A stretch of DNA of 52,253 nt from Gnetum montanum (Eukaryota > Streptophyta > Gnetopsida > Gnetales > Gnetaceae), in the NCBI GenBank assembly GCA_015680685.1, contig MNCI01006861.1, positions 406,706 through 458,958 of the forward strand, read 5' to 3'. The notes under the pieces are model-generated. The model had not been told where the DNA came from. It searched no databases and worked only from the letters and a program-made list of their open reading frames with translations. Below, piece after piece: positions 21,411-33,209 of this stretch; the stretch's first letter is position 1; every line of letters starts with the position of its first letter. A program made the position numbers and the translations under genes.

Positions 21411-21880
21411 GAGCAGTTCATTAGGAAATTAATCAGAGAGTGGGCTCTCCTTCTCTTTTTTATTCCATCTTAATTGAGAGAGATGGTCGATGACCATGTT
21501 CTTAGTCCCCTTTTTATATATCATCGTAAGATCAAATTCTTGCAAGATCACTAGCCACCATATGACATAGGGCTTACCATTGGCTTGTTCATCAGGAAGT
21601 GAATGGCACTATGGTCAGTGTGTACAAACACTTTGTACCCAAGCACATAATACCTGAACTCTTCTAAAGCATACACCACTACGACTAGTTCTCTCTCCTT
21701 TGTGGTGTAATTGAGCTATATACTCACAATGCTTCGAATTGCATAGTGGATGTAATATGGATGTTTTTGATCATCCAACTATGTTAGCACAGCTCCCAAG
21801 GCATAATTTTATGCATCCATCATGATATGAAATAGTCTAGATTATTCTAGTGCTTGTAGAACTGGAGTTTCTATGAGTTT
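21411..21880 (-). pseudogene. RNase H of element A
   Basis: Minus-strand reading gives MDA-NYALGAVLAQLDDQKH, PYYIHYA-RSIVSIQLNYTT, ERELVVVVYALEEFRYYVLG and YKVFVHTDHSAIHFLMNKPM. This is the gypsy RNase H domain with the first catalytic Asp (MDA) and the Glu (ERELV) and Asp (HTDH) positions present. It degrades the RNA strand of the replication intermediate. Confidence 0.85.
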
Positions 21881-22760
21881 CTCCTTCAGTTGTTGGAATG
21901 CATTTTCACATTTCTTGGTTTAAAAAATGAAGCCTCTTTCTTTGTTAGCTTGACCAATAGTTTTGCTATCTTAGAGAAATTCTCTATGAATCATCGATAA
22001 TAACCAGCATGTCCAAGGAATGATTAGACATCTTTAATTATTTCTAGTTGATGGGTTATTTTTTTGATGATCCTTATCTTTTTAGGTTCTACCTTGATCC
22101 CTACTTGTGAGATTTTGTGCCCGAAGACTATGCCCTCTTGGACCATTAAATGGCTCTTTTGCCACTTGAGCCATAGGTTTGTCTCCACACATCTTTTTAA
22201 TACTTGTTCAATAGGGTCCAAGGCTTGCTTGACTATAATGCCATAACTAGAAAATTCATCCATGAAGACTTCTACCTAACTACCAATTTGTTGCTGAAAG
22301 ATGCTCAATATGAAGCGTTGGAATGTGGAAGGAGCATTACATAGATCAAAAGGCATATTCCGATATGCAAAAGTTCCCTAGGGACTCGTGAATGTAGTTT
22401 TGGCCTAATCCTTTGGTGTAATTTGAATTTAGTATAGCCACTATAATCATCCATAAAGCTATAATAGTAATGTCTAGAAATGGTGTTCAATACTCGATCA
22501 AAAAATGGTAATGAAAAATTATCTTTGAATGCTGCCATGTTCACTAACCTAAAATCAATACAAACCCACCACTTGCCATCTTTCTTTAGTAAAACCATGA
22601 GTGGGCTTACCCACTCACTATCTACAATAGGATAGATGATACCTACCTTGAGGAGTTATTCTATTTCCTCCTTGATGGTTTGCTTTAATTTGGGATTCAA
22701 CTACTATTGTGGTTGCTTCCTTGGCTTCTTGGCTGGATCGGTATAAATACGATGCTGACA
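21881..22760 (-). pseudogene. Reverse transcriptase of element A, active-site change
   Basis: Minus frames read VLLKKDGKWWVCIDFRLVNM, NFSLPFFDRVLN and YYYSFMDDYSGYTKFKLHQ (22598-22400). MDEFSSYGIIVKQALDPIEQ, VLKRCVETNLWLKWQKSHLM and VQEGIVFGHKISQVGI (22263-22040) follow. This matches gypsy RT motifs in order. In the active-site box, normally FMDDF, the second Asp is Glu (FMDEF), which would abolish synthesis. The frame is shifted between the two parts. Confidence 0.88.
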
Positions 22761-23149
22761 TATTCATGGATCAATCCTAGTGAGTTTAGGATATGACTAA
22801 GTAAAGGTTGTTGGCCATCTATTAACCAGTTTCAATAGTTTCTCTTTTTATTTACGAGCAAGTTTAGCATTGATTATAACCAGCTTTTCATTTTTCAGAA
22901 ATGCATTTCTGGGCTAACTATTAAAGATTTTAACTCTAAGGGCTCTTGTTTAAAATGTTTAGGGATTTCCAACTCTCCCCAATAGGTATCATCATTCTCA
23001 TCATCAGAGAGTTGGTGATGAGCTTGCTTCAATTCATTCATGCTTGCAACCTAGGTACATGTCAAGCTCTCAGTTAGTTTCATACAAATTGTCTTGTTGT
23101 TAGAATTAACTATTAACCACTAGATGCCCTCTTATTTTGTGGCTATTTC

Positions 23150-23650
23150 ATATAGAAACCTTTGAATATTTTCCTCATTTACATACTGTCTACATGTAGA
23201 AATGGACACTCTGTTCATAGACCAGAGTTTCTACATGCAATTACACCCTGTATTACTATACATAATGCATGGAACTCATTTCTTCCTGATCAAAGATCCC
23301 TGATGTCCATTCTTGCATCAATAGTACTTAGCCATGCCCTTCCCATAGTGATTGGAAAATCCCCCTTGTAATTCTCAACTTTGATTACTAGGAAATCTGC
23401 AGGATAAGACCACCCATAGATAATGGTGACAATATCTTCTACTATTCCCAATGGAATAGTGATGGACTGGTCTACTAATTCTAATATGATATTTCTCTTT
23501 GAGGTAGTAGGTTCTAAGAAATTTACATCTCATGGGGAATCAAATTAACACTAGAACCTAAATCTAGAAGAGCTTTGTATGGTTCATTCCTAGTAATCTA
23601 TAAATAGATACGGAGACTTCCAAGATTAGCTAATTTCCTAGGAAGGTTGC
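23150..23650 (-). pseudogene. Aspartic protease of element A
   Basis: The minus strand reads LGSLRIYL-ITRNEPYKALL, then DLGSSVNLIPHEM (about 23620-23530). This is the Athila/Tat-type protease box (LLDLG-S-NL-P) with the catalytic Asp kept. It continues LVDQSITIPLGIVEDIVTII and GDFPITMGRAWLSTIDA (about 23360-23310), the conserved C-terminal flap. Stops follow at about 23290. Confidence 0.82.
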
Positions 23651-23879
23651 TACTCGAATCTAGTTAGATACAACATGAGTTAACATAGTAGTATGGATAT
23701 TGGGAGGCATTTCATTTGAAGGGCTCTCAATTTGATTATTTGTAGAGGATGAGGAAGGAGTAGGGTGACTAGCCACATGAGTTTGTAAGGGCTTAGGAGG
23801 GCTATTAGGTTAGAATAATGGTCATTCGTGAGATGTAGGTTTCAAACCACCTAGTTGATTAACTGGTTGTAGATTAATG

Positions 23880-26060
23880 GCCCTTGTAGCATTACGTTAT
23901 TGCGACTAAGTTGGAAGCTCACCTTGCATGGATGGAGCATGTGGTAGTTGTGTTGAGGGTGTAGGAATAGGTGTAAGTACATGAGTTATGGATGGAATAT
24001 GGGATTCCCCATAGGAGTTTGGGAATGAGTTTGGTGATATTTAAGAGGGTGGTAGTGATGCTAGAAAGGAGAAACGTGACTGGAAGAGTCACGTGGAGAT
24101 AGGGATTGCTAAACATAGTACCCATATGAAGCTTGCTCCATGTAAGGGTACTATTGCTATGGTGGTGGCATCCCCCACAATTGTGGTTGTTACCACTACT
24201 AATACTACTCATATGGTTGTGGTGGAGTTCCACTTGGATAATAAGGTTGTTTTTGGTGGAATTTCCTAGGATTTCCTTGAGGATAAGGTAATCTTCTAGG
24301 TGTTTTCTTTTTTGATAGTCATGGATTCCAAGCATACACCCCAGATTCTTGTAAGTATGATACAACAAGGCAACATTCCTTTGGATGTTCATAGTGGTAG
24401 ATGTCACATCCACTGTTATTTTTTGATTCAGTCTTCATAACTTTTTCTATTGTAGTAGCTTTGCCCTTACCCCTTTGGTAGGGATGTTCAGCTTCTTTTC
24501 ATCTCAAGTAGTCATGATTACTACTCTACTCTCTTGATTATTTTGTGATTTTTAGAGTAGTTTGAAATTTTTCATCCAATGAATCCCAAATTTGATCTAC
24601 CTTGGTCAAAATTTCAAACATAGATTTTTGGATTGTAAGGTATTTCATTACAACGCTTCATTAAGAGTGACTCCTCCTCATTCTCACAAAAGTAGACCTC
24701 CTTCTTTTTAATGAAAGGATTGTTATTATATTCTTCTGCACTTCCCATTTTCTAAACTCTCCTTCTTCTTTTACTACCTGCTCAATCAACCTTTGTATCT
24801 AATGGGCTATTAATTTTGATAATCTTCCTTGGGCATAGACCACAAGGGTCCACCATGTTTGATAATCTATGATGTGGAGAAGTTATTTTCGATAAGAGTA
24901 ACCATGGCTAGGGCATCAATGTAATAATGAATAATATCTACCCATGGTGGCATCTAAGGGTTCATGTGTTCCTTATTTTCAGCCTTGGATTTTCCTTCAT
25001 AGGTTTAACACTCTAGAGTACATATGATAGTTATCATTAAATAGTTCTAGCATTGTACTCCATCAATGGATTGATTCTAGTTCTAAAGATTGGTACCAAC
25101 GTTTTGTTTCCTTGATGAGTATTTTGGGGAATAGGTTGAGCTTTTGCTAATCACTTTCAATATTTTGTATGGCACAAGCATCATGAAAGGCTTGTAGATG
25201 CATTTGAGAATCTAAGTTATATCCCCCTCAAATCTGGGAATGTTGTTCATATCTAGTCTCTTGATTCGGCTAACTTTCACATGCTTGGTAGAAATTCTGA
25301 TAGCCTTTGCAATGTTGAGCATATCTCAAGTGGCCAACAAAGGTTTATTGTCATGATCTTGATTATGCTTGTGATGTCCTTTGCCATTCCTTCATTCATG
25401 GCAATCTCTACAATTATCATTGTTGACCCACCACTTGCAATTCTTTTCAAATTTGGAGGAGGAAACTGATCTAGATGAAGAGAATGAAGAGGGAGGAGAA
25501 CTACCACCACCATGGTGTCTATCACTTCCTCTCTATTTTTCATAGTCACAATCCTTAGAGTGATCAACATTATGCTTATCTGAGTTCTCACTTAGACTCC
25601 CTTTCTTAAAGCTCCCACAATCATGGGACTCACTATTACTAGAACCTGGATTATTGCTCACTAATTTAGGATTTGGGTTTAGCTCCCCTTCCCCAGAGTC
25701 AAGAGGTGGAGTGTTTGCATGTTGAGAACCCTCAAAAAGAGGTTCCTCATTATGCTTTTGATTTAGAAAGAATAAGGGGTTAGTGAACCATTTTCCCTTC
25801 ATGGCTTCATGGCACTTTTCCTATTACCGATCTCATTTGTGTTGTGTCTTAGTGGGACGATAGTCCCAAAAGTCATGATCTTCGACAACATACTCTCCAT
25901 GAAGCTCCTTGATGCCCAACCTTGTAAGAGTTTGGAGTAATATCCTAGAAATAGATCGGTTAGGTGGCCATACAATGTTTCCCTCCATGTCTCACCATTG
26001 CATTTGTTCATCCTAATGAAGGATGTAAGTGAAATTGAGTACAAATTCATCAAGATGAGT
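23880..26060 (-). pseudogene. Gag of element A
   Basis: The minus strand begins near MMNLYSISLTSFIRMNKCNG (26053) and continues with the acidic/serine-rich segment KGKWFTNPLFFLNQKHNEEP (25802-25533). A central capsid-like part is homologous to the element B gag at 47518. It ends in CDIYHYEHPKECC near 24410 (a C-HP-CC zinc-knuckle-like box) and a proline/glutamine/tyrosine-rich tail. The frame is broken repeatedly. The product would form the virus-like particle. Confidence 0.75.
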
Positions 26061-26269
26061 GTACACTACTCTACATTCTTGTGATACTATTGACTTAGAA
26101 TCGTCTTGCCTATTAGAAGAAGAAAATATTTTTATTAGAAATAATTTCTTAGTGTGCTTGTAGTATAGTTTTGGTTAATTATTATGATTTAACTTTGTTG
26201 GGTTCATTTCAATGATGTTGAGTAATTTTCACTAATCCTAGATTGATAGTGCACAACACTAGCAAAAAA

Positions 26270-26287
26270 TCATCAGCAACGTTACCA
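26270..26287 (-). promoter_or_regulatory. Primer binding site of element A, tRNA-Asp type, decayed
   Basis: The minus strand reads TGGTAACGTTGCTGATGA right after the 5' LTR. It aligns with TGGCATCGTTGCCAGGGA of element B and with the TGGCGCCGTTGCCGGGGA site known from Athila/Tat-type elements (tRNA-Asp). Confidence 0.7.
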
Positions 26288-26288
26288 A

Positions 26289-27177
26289 TGATGAGCAGCA
26301 AGGTACCTCTATGCTCAACCATAGGAATCACTAAGGTGTTCATGCATGATCTAGTAAAATTCCATGGATTTCTAGTGTTCTCATACACAGGATTCAATCT
26401 AGAAGGTGAATCTAATAATGGAATGATTACTATTTTTCCAACTATACTTGTAAAGCTCAGTTGTATCATTAAGTGTAACTGAGACATGATTTTTATTATT
26501 TTATATTTTGTTTGCCAAAGGTTGGTAATAGATTGAAAATAAATTGATTAACTAATTCAACTAATTTAATTGCTAATTAATAAATAACTATCCTAACATA
26601 AGCATTTGGTCCCACTTTCCATACACATCCTCAACATGTACAACACTACTAGGCAACCAAATGTTAAGTGCTACTGGGATTACCAAGAGTTATACATATG
26701 CTCAAAATGGTCGTACTTATGTCTGCTAGTCTATTTAGGTTAATTAATTAATTACTTAAATTCTTAATCATTCTAGCTTAATTAATCAGTTAATTAATGA
26801 AAAAAATAAATGCATAAATAAATCATTAAGCTAGTCCAAGTGCTACAAGGTTTATCAAAAATCTTATCTTTATTGCCGCACACACTGCAGTGCTTAGGTA
26901 CAACAATGCTCGAATAATCATCCATACACTCCTTGACTCCTGTTGTGAGCACTTAGAAAATTATTCTATCTCTTATGGAAACAAACTACAAGAATTTTGC
27001 TAGCAACTAAAATTCTAACCCCCATTAACACGGCTAGGGTATCATATTTATAGACCTACTAGGGTGCCACATCAACAAGTACACGTCAACATGGAAAACC
27101 CTACATTAATGAGATCCCGTCAATGGGATTGCATTGAAAACATCTCATTGATGTAGTTGACTGAAGACACTTCATCA
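26289..27177 (-). repeat. 5' LTR of element A
   Basis: It starts TGATGAG, ends TTCATCA, with duplication ATTCA to its right. TATAAATA lies on the minus strand at 27052-27045. TTAATTAA-rich and AATAAATG-rich segments (26560-26830) match the left LTR. Confidence 0.9.
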
Positions 27178-27182
27178 ATTCA

Positions 27183-28560
27183 CTTGTTGAAAATATTACA
27201 ATTTACAAAATAAAACTTGTATAATTTTCCCTAAAGTTATCAAAAATCAATGTTAGTCTACAAATGCTAAGATGGATATTTATAAGTTAAAATCAATATC
27301 CTTTCAACAAGGCCTCATCAATGAAGTGTGATCATTCATTAATGGGGCTCATTGATGTGGTTGAAACTTATTAAGGGTTGAAACCATTATAAAATGTTTA
27401 AAAACATTTAAAATATTAATTTTTTGTAAGAGTTGAAGGTAACAAAACCCTTTTAGAAACACCTCTTATGAAACATATACCACAATTATTTAAGAATAGT
27501 CTTGAGTAAAATATTATCAAAAATAACATTAATTTATTAAAGTAGTAGATTTTTGATACCCCAAGAACAATTTTTAGTTGGCAATACCATGTAAGTTTTG
27601 CAATGTTCATAACTTTTTGGAGTTATATTTGTCAACTTATCCTTCATGTCATCTAGAAATTTCATTGTAATGTAAATTTTCTTCAAGATGTTGCTATTTA
27701 TTTTATTTTTTCTTTTAAACTACAATCATGTAATAACTTATTCGAAATCATAGTTTTTTAAGATTTATCATTATGTACCTATCTAATTTTGTTTGTTAAT
27801 GAATTTTTGTTATGCTTCAAGGTCAAACATCTCCCTCTAAAAAATTTTCTTACAAGGTTGTGTAAAGGTATAAATATGGGATGTGAATTCATGAGGAAAA
27901 TATTGTTTGCAGAATATCTACATGACTAATCTATTAAAAATTAAAGGATTCTTCAATATTTTTTTGAAGTGAGGATAAATAAAGTGTAACTAACTAAAAT
28001 ATATTATAAATATAAATTTATACTTGAAGCTAAAATAATTGGATAAAATATTTAAATCACATTAATTTAATTCATTTCATTTAGATGATTTAAATAACTT
28101 CACAAAGATTTGTTAAGTCTAATTTGTAACTATTTTCATATTAAGAGTAATATAAGCTATTGGACTTCAAAGGAAAAATTTATGGGAAGTAGTTCTCAAA
28201 GGTAATTAAATCATTAAGTATGATTATATGTATTTGACAACATAACCACTAAAATAATCTCAAATTTAGAATATGAAAATCTAAGTTCTAAGTTCATTTC
28301 ATAGCCCCACTATGATGTTGCCTTAGGTTATAGTCTTGAAGAAAAGAAAAACCAAATTTTCATAGTACCAGGAGTTGTAGTTCACTCATGATCTAGCCTA
28401 TGTAGTTATTATGAGTCATAATTTTCTCACATTAGTAGCCAAGTTTTAACCATGAGTTGTATTGCACTTGCAACTATTATATTCTTTATGACAAGTCATT
28501 GTCAAGACACAATGAGGTGTACCTAAAATTTCACTCATTTTGAGTTCTAATATCCCCCAC
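27183..28560. other. AT-rich intergenic DNA, possible LTR remnant
   Basis: No coding motif was seen. At 27280-27375, TATTTATA followed by CATCAATGAAG and TCATTGATGTGGTTGAA resembles the TATA/U3 part of the A-type LTR, so this may be a decayed LTR fragment next to the A insertion site. The rest is featureless. Confidence 0.35.
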
Positions 28561-28735
28561 AATGAGGTGTGAGCCTAGTGGCAAGACACTTCATTTAGAA
28601 GCTCTAGGTCATGGGTTTGATTCTTGTGGGAAATGTTGAGTTATATAAAGTTATAATTGGACTATATATCTTGGGGTGTACCTATGTTTCACTTATTTCG
28701 GGTTCTAACACCCCCTCCCCCTACTAGTAAAAAAT
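28561..28735 (+). mobile_element. tRNA-derived SINE-like repeat, copy 1
   Basis: GAGCCTAGTGGCAAGAC (28571-28587) fits a pol III A box, and GGTTTGATTCT (28614-28624) fits a B box about 40 bases on, as in a tRNA-derived head. A tail-side segment (TTATATAAAGTTATAATTGG, then ATATATCTTGGG-TGTACCTATGTTT) is shared with copy 2 at 30485. A partial third tail (GTACCTAAAATTTCACTCAT) lies just upstream at 28519, and CACAATGAGGTGT is repeated at 28508-28520 and 28558-28570. Confidence 0.65.
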
Positions 28736-28954
28736 GTCTATGTTTTTAATCTATTTCAAGTAGTGGTAATGTCATAGCTAAGTCATAAGAATTTTTTAAA
28801 AAATAGATGAGTAGAAAACCACAAGTTGTAGTTATTAGTCAATGCATGGAAAAGAAAAAGATTGTAAAGGGCTGAAATATGAAAAAGAAGTAGTTTTGAC
28901 CTCCATAGATCCTTAGGTGGCTCCCTTAGAGCTAATAGTTGATACTAATAAGTA

Positions 28955-30080
28955 GCTTGTAAAATGAATATTCTCACATGCTTTTGTTGGAGCAACAGTA
29001 ATTCATGTTCACATCTATTGATTTCAATAAAAGAAGTATCCTTCCTTGTGAGTTCAATAAGTGGTTTAGAAAATTTTATGAAAATTTTTAATAAATATAT
29101 AATAAATCATGTGTGGCCTAGGAAGGATCTAACTTCCTTCATTGGTTAAGAGGTTTTAGTGATCTATTGGATTATTTGGACATTTTCTAGGTCCACTTCA
29201 ATCCCAACTTTTAACACTTTGTACCTAAGAACTACTGTTTTTGTGATTATGAAATGACTCTTTTACTAATTTAATTCCAATTTTTTCTTAACACATCATT
29301 TCAAAACTTGCTTCAACTAGTTAAGTACTTGCTTAAATGCTACATACAAGTAAAGAAATCATACATAAAGACTTCAATTACTTTTTCAACCTACTTTTGA
29401 ATTATAGTAAGTACTAATATTTCGAAGGTAACTAAGATGATGCACAAACCAAGGAATATTGGCTTATAGATGAAAGTATCCTTAGGAATTATGAAGGTTT
29501 TTTTTCTCTAATCCTTTGGTATGATTTGAATATAATTGTAGCCACTATATCTATTAAGAAAATTCTAATATGTTTATCTTACTATCATGTCAAGAACTTG
29601 ATGAACAAATGTTAATGAAAACTAGTTCTTTTTTGTGGTAGCATTTAAATTCTAAAAGTCAACATACATCTTCCCTCTATCACTCTTTATTAGTACTCTA
29701 CATTAGAATTGAACTACTTACTAGTTTTAATGTGGTAAATGGATATTTTTTAATCTCTTCCTTAACCACATTTTTTAATTTGGATTAAACCTCCACTATG
29801 GTAATTTGTTAGGTTTGATGGATAGATCTATATAGATTTTACATTGGAAGTTTCTAGTATCAATGTCCATGATTTCATTATAAGACCATGAAAAATTTGT
29901 TAGTTATTTGTTCATCACTTCTAGTAGCCTCTTCTTTTGATTCCTTGTTACATTAATAATGATGGAATTTTCGTTATCCAAGAACATATACTTTAAGTAT
30001 TTAACTAATGTTTTCAACTTAATTGACTATAGTGCAAGATTTTTTGGAACATCTAGCTCCTTCAGGTCTATCTCATCAAT
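28955..30080 (-). pseudogene. Gypsy reverse transcriptase remnant E
   Basis: Base-level similarity to element A 21850-22990 in the same order and orientation: the CTAACTTCCTTCATTGG region, AAGTACTTGCTTAAATGCTA, ATAAAGACTTCAATTACT, TCCTTTGGTATGATTTGAAT, TCAACATACATCTTCCC and others. It covers the RT palm to connection region but is too decayed for a continuous frame. No LTR could be attached to it. Confidence 0.65.
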
Positions 30081-30484
30081 AGTGTATCATAATTTAACTT
30101 AATTTGTTTATGAGGATATGTTATAGAATGCAAAGAATAAATTTGGCCCAAAGAATGTTTGAGAATGGAGATAGGATAAAGAAATAAAGAGTAGGTTGAA
30201 ATTACTTTAAAAGTAAGATTCCCTTGTTCCTCATTTATAAGTTCTATATGATTCAAACATTAGTATTATTCCATGTCCAATGGTCATGTTTGAATGTAAT
30301 AGCTTTGTTTCTCATTCAACAATTGTGTTTGAATGTAATAGTTTTGTTCCTTGTCCAATAGTCATATTTGAATGTAGATCCTCTTAGCCAAAGTATAGAG
30401 ATATATATAATATATATCTAGGCTACTGGTGTTGAATGACATTCTATCACAAAAAATTATGAATTAAAATTAGCATTTCTAATA

Positions 30485-30632
30485 ATGCAGTATTAGCTTA
30501 GTGATTAGACACTTAATTTGGAAGCTCCAAGTCATGGGTTTAATTCTAGTTGACAATGCTGAATTATATAAAGTTCTAATTGGAATATATATCTTGGGTT
30601 GTACCTATGTTTTAAATGAGTTGGTTATGTAA
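30485..30632 (+). mobile_element. tRNA-derived SINE-like repeat, copy 2
   Basis: TTAGCTTAGTGATTAGAC (30493-30510) fits an A box and GGGTTTAATTCT (30536-30547) a B box. It shares CACTTAATTTGGAAGCTCC, GTCATGGGTTTAATTC and the downstream TTATATAAAGTTCTAATTGG, ATATATCTTGGG-TGTACCTATGTTTT with copy 1, roughly 85% by eye. Confidence 0.65.
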
Positions 30633-31101
30633 TAGTTAGTAAAGTATCTCAAATATGAGATTGCAAGTTTAATTCCTAATTATGCATACAATTGGAAATT
30701 CAATTGGTAAGCTAATTTAATATCATAAACATATTATAGGTACTTTGTAAACAAAGTAGATTAGGGATTTGAAGTTGCATATGAAAAAATTAAATAATAC
30801 AACCAAGGAAAAGGTAGGATTTAATAATTCATTTAATAAATCAAAATAAGAATGAACATTCTTTATTTAAAAGAACAATATATTATTATATTTTACAATA
30901 GAAGAATTCATGCTTATGAATAATAAAAAAAGACATAGATTTCCATGTTTCTTCTAACTCAACAAAATGTCTCTTTCTTTTAAGCTTTAATTGATGATTT
31001 CTCACTACTAAAATTTTTCTATATCACTACAAAGAAAAAGATAGATCAATATTTAATGAATCAATGGTCCTTAGCTTGGATAATGCCACAAAATTTGACT
31101 T
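30633..31101. other. AT-rich stretch, nothing recognised
   Basis: I see no gene, RNA or repeat border between the SINE-like copy and the LTR of element D. Confidence 0.4.
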
Positions 31102-31984
31102 TGATGAGCAATAGCTACCCCCTATGTCCAACCATATGAATCACAAGCATTCATATGTAATCTAGTTGAATTCCATGGATGGAACTAGTGTAGTATCTAG
31201 ACTGTTAAGCATTGATCATAGGTCATTGTCTTCTCACTTGAACTAGTGGTAGCTTTATGATGTATGGTTTAGTCAAAATTAAGGCATAAGATTATGATGT
31301 TGTTGGGGCCTTAAATTAACCTGAACAATAACATAGAGATTAATTATTTAATCTAATTAATAACAAGAGGATAAATTTTAAGCTAACCTAAGGGCAATGA
31401 ATGTCCATTTCTAGCTTGCTATACACATCTTGAACTCATGTACTCACTACTAGGATTACCAAGTGTTATACTACTAGGAAAACCAAGCAATAATGCTACT
31501 AGGATTACCAAGCGAAGATGTGTTTACACTCAAAACTATTCTCACTCATTCCACTGATTAATTAACATGCATGGAACTATAAATATTAACTAATTATATG
31601 GAAAATAAATAGCATTGAAAGTAAATCTATTCTAAGTTAAAGTACTACAATGAATATGCATCAATCTCAATTTTATTGTCATTCAAGGAATGTTTCCAAG
31701 TACAATTCCACTCGCTTAAGACTCCATACAAGTAACTCAAATCCACACTATGGGCACTCATTGAATATTTTCTATGATTACAAAATAAAATTGTAGGAGT
31801 TTAGCTATACTATAGACCAAATGATGCTAAATATGTGGCAAGTGCTTGCATATTTATAGGCAAAAGCAAGGATTGCATTGATGGGGAAGCATTAATGCAT
31901 TTAGTTACATCGATGAGGATGCATCAACACATCTAAGATGCAATGTTGAGTAATGCATATTAGGTCTCATATTAGGTCTCATCA
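31102..31984 (-). repeat. 3' LTR of old gypsy element D
   Basis: It starts TGATGAG, ends TCTCATCA. It contains the family box GCTACCCCCTATGTCCAACC, TATAAATA on the minus strand at 31858-31851, and a U3 with GCATTGATGGGG, GCATTAATGC and ACATCGATGAGG motifs. Homology to element A continues past its right end (CCATGACTGATTATAAACTT), as expected for a 3' LTR joined to internal DNA. Confidence 0.85.
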
Positions 31985-33209
31985 TACATCCATGACTGAT
32001 TATAAACTTATCCTCGAGTTATATATCAATGGAGGAAGTTTCATTATAGAAATTGTGGGGTGACCAAGTCTAGATTTGCTACCATTATAAAACTAGAGTT
32101 TTATTCGAGTGGATGTATTACAAAATGACAAAGAGATACTGGACAAGCATCAAAGTTTCCAAAATTATAGAAGTCTTCAAAGATTTGCTAATTATGAGTC
32201 TTCTTGTTATTGATAGTAATGGTAGACTTTCCATCCTTGATTATTATGTTGATGTTTTTCTTTTATGCAGAACATTCTTAAGGAATGGACTAAATTTTCT
32301 CCCCATTGTTCCATGGGTTCAACAAACTTGTGATGTTGGAGCTTTAATCATTCTATATGCTACTTATTTGTCCATGGGCATCTCCTCATCTATCCTTCTT
32401 TTGGCTTCTTTTCCTTGCCTTGAAAAAGACCTTCAACCTTAGGATTTTCTTTTAGCATCACTTGTAATCACCAAAGGATCAATGTTAGTTTTGGTAAATT
32501 TTTCTTAATAATTAACCCTTTTTGGATCCCTAGTTAGCTCAAAATTCAAAAACATTTTTCCAAGGCTCTAAGGTAACTAAAATCGTCAATTTTTTCATAT
32601 TATTTTGATTACTTTTGCTATTATTTACCATAATGTTCAAAAATGGGGTGTTAGAAAAAATTCAAAAATCACATCCTTAACATCCTCCCAATGATAAATA
32701 AGCTTGACTCTAGAAGGTAACAAGTTTTCAAACAATTAAAACCAAAGGTCTAGTTCACAATATGGCTAAGAAATTTTACACTTAGAGGAAATTTCAATAT
32801 AAACACATTAAAGATAACTCAAAGTTGATGAGAAGTTAGTTACAAAATCATGCATAAATTCAGGGAAGTTGTTCATGATGTTCTTAAAGATGTGAGGTTT
32901 GGTTTAGAGCCATGATCTACAAAAGTTATGCAAGTGGATCATCCCCAAAGCAGGCTCTTGCCATAATGCCCTTGCATAACCACTTCTATAGATGTTCATG
33001 GACATCGTAGAAGTTAAATGTAGATCATGCCTTTGTTCTAAACAACACACAATCATGTTGGTTATGATCTTGCATTATACTATACAAAACCATTAGGCTC
33101 ATAATTTCCTGTAGTAGTGAGGTGAGTAATATTATAAGGATTATAGATATTATGATGTAAGGTAGAAACCATGTTCACAATAGGTTATTGTGTTAATTAT
33201 GATTAAGAT
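31985..33209 (-). other. Internal DNA of element D, left piece
   Basis: The first about 60 bases match the element A sequence after its 3' LTR. Further right, TTGCCATAATGCCCTTGCATAACC recalls the same spacer in A. A 109-codon plus frame (32113-32442) shows no motif. The piece ends where copia element C begins. Confidence 0.5.

Larger units (their letters stand above)
15462..27177 (-). mobile_element. Ty3/gypsy element A, complete, minus strand
   Basis: Two related LTRs (15462-16605, 26289-27177) start TGATGA and end TCATCA, and are flanked by the 5-bp target duplication ATTCA (15457-15461 and 27178-27182). Between them, on the minus strand and in the order gag, protease, RT, RNase H, integrase, lie decayed genes, then an extra ORF, a spacer and a polypurine tract. 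The gene order and the FDIWGIDFMGP-type integrase place it in Ty3/gypsy, non-chromovirus, Athila/Tat-like. Many stops and marked LTR divergence show it is old. Total length is 11.7 kb. Confidence 0.92.

Noticed and set aside
28571-28624. tRNA gene
   Set aside because: A- and B-box-like motifs are present but the cloverleaf stems do not close by eye, and a related copy exists at 30493; a SINE head fits better.
32113-32442. 109-codon plus-strand ORF
   Set aside because: It lies inside internal DNA of decayed gypsy element D, antisense to it, with no recognised domain.
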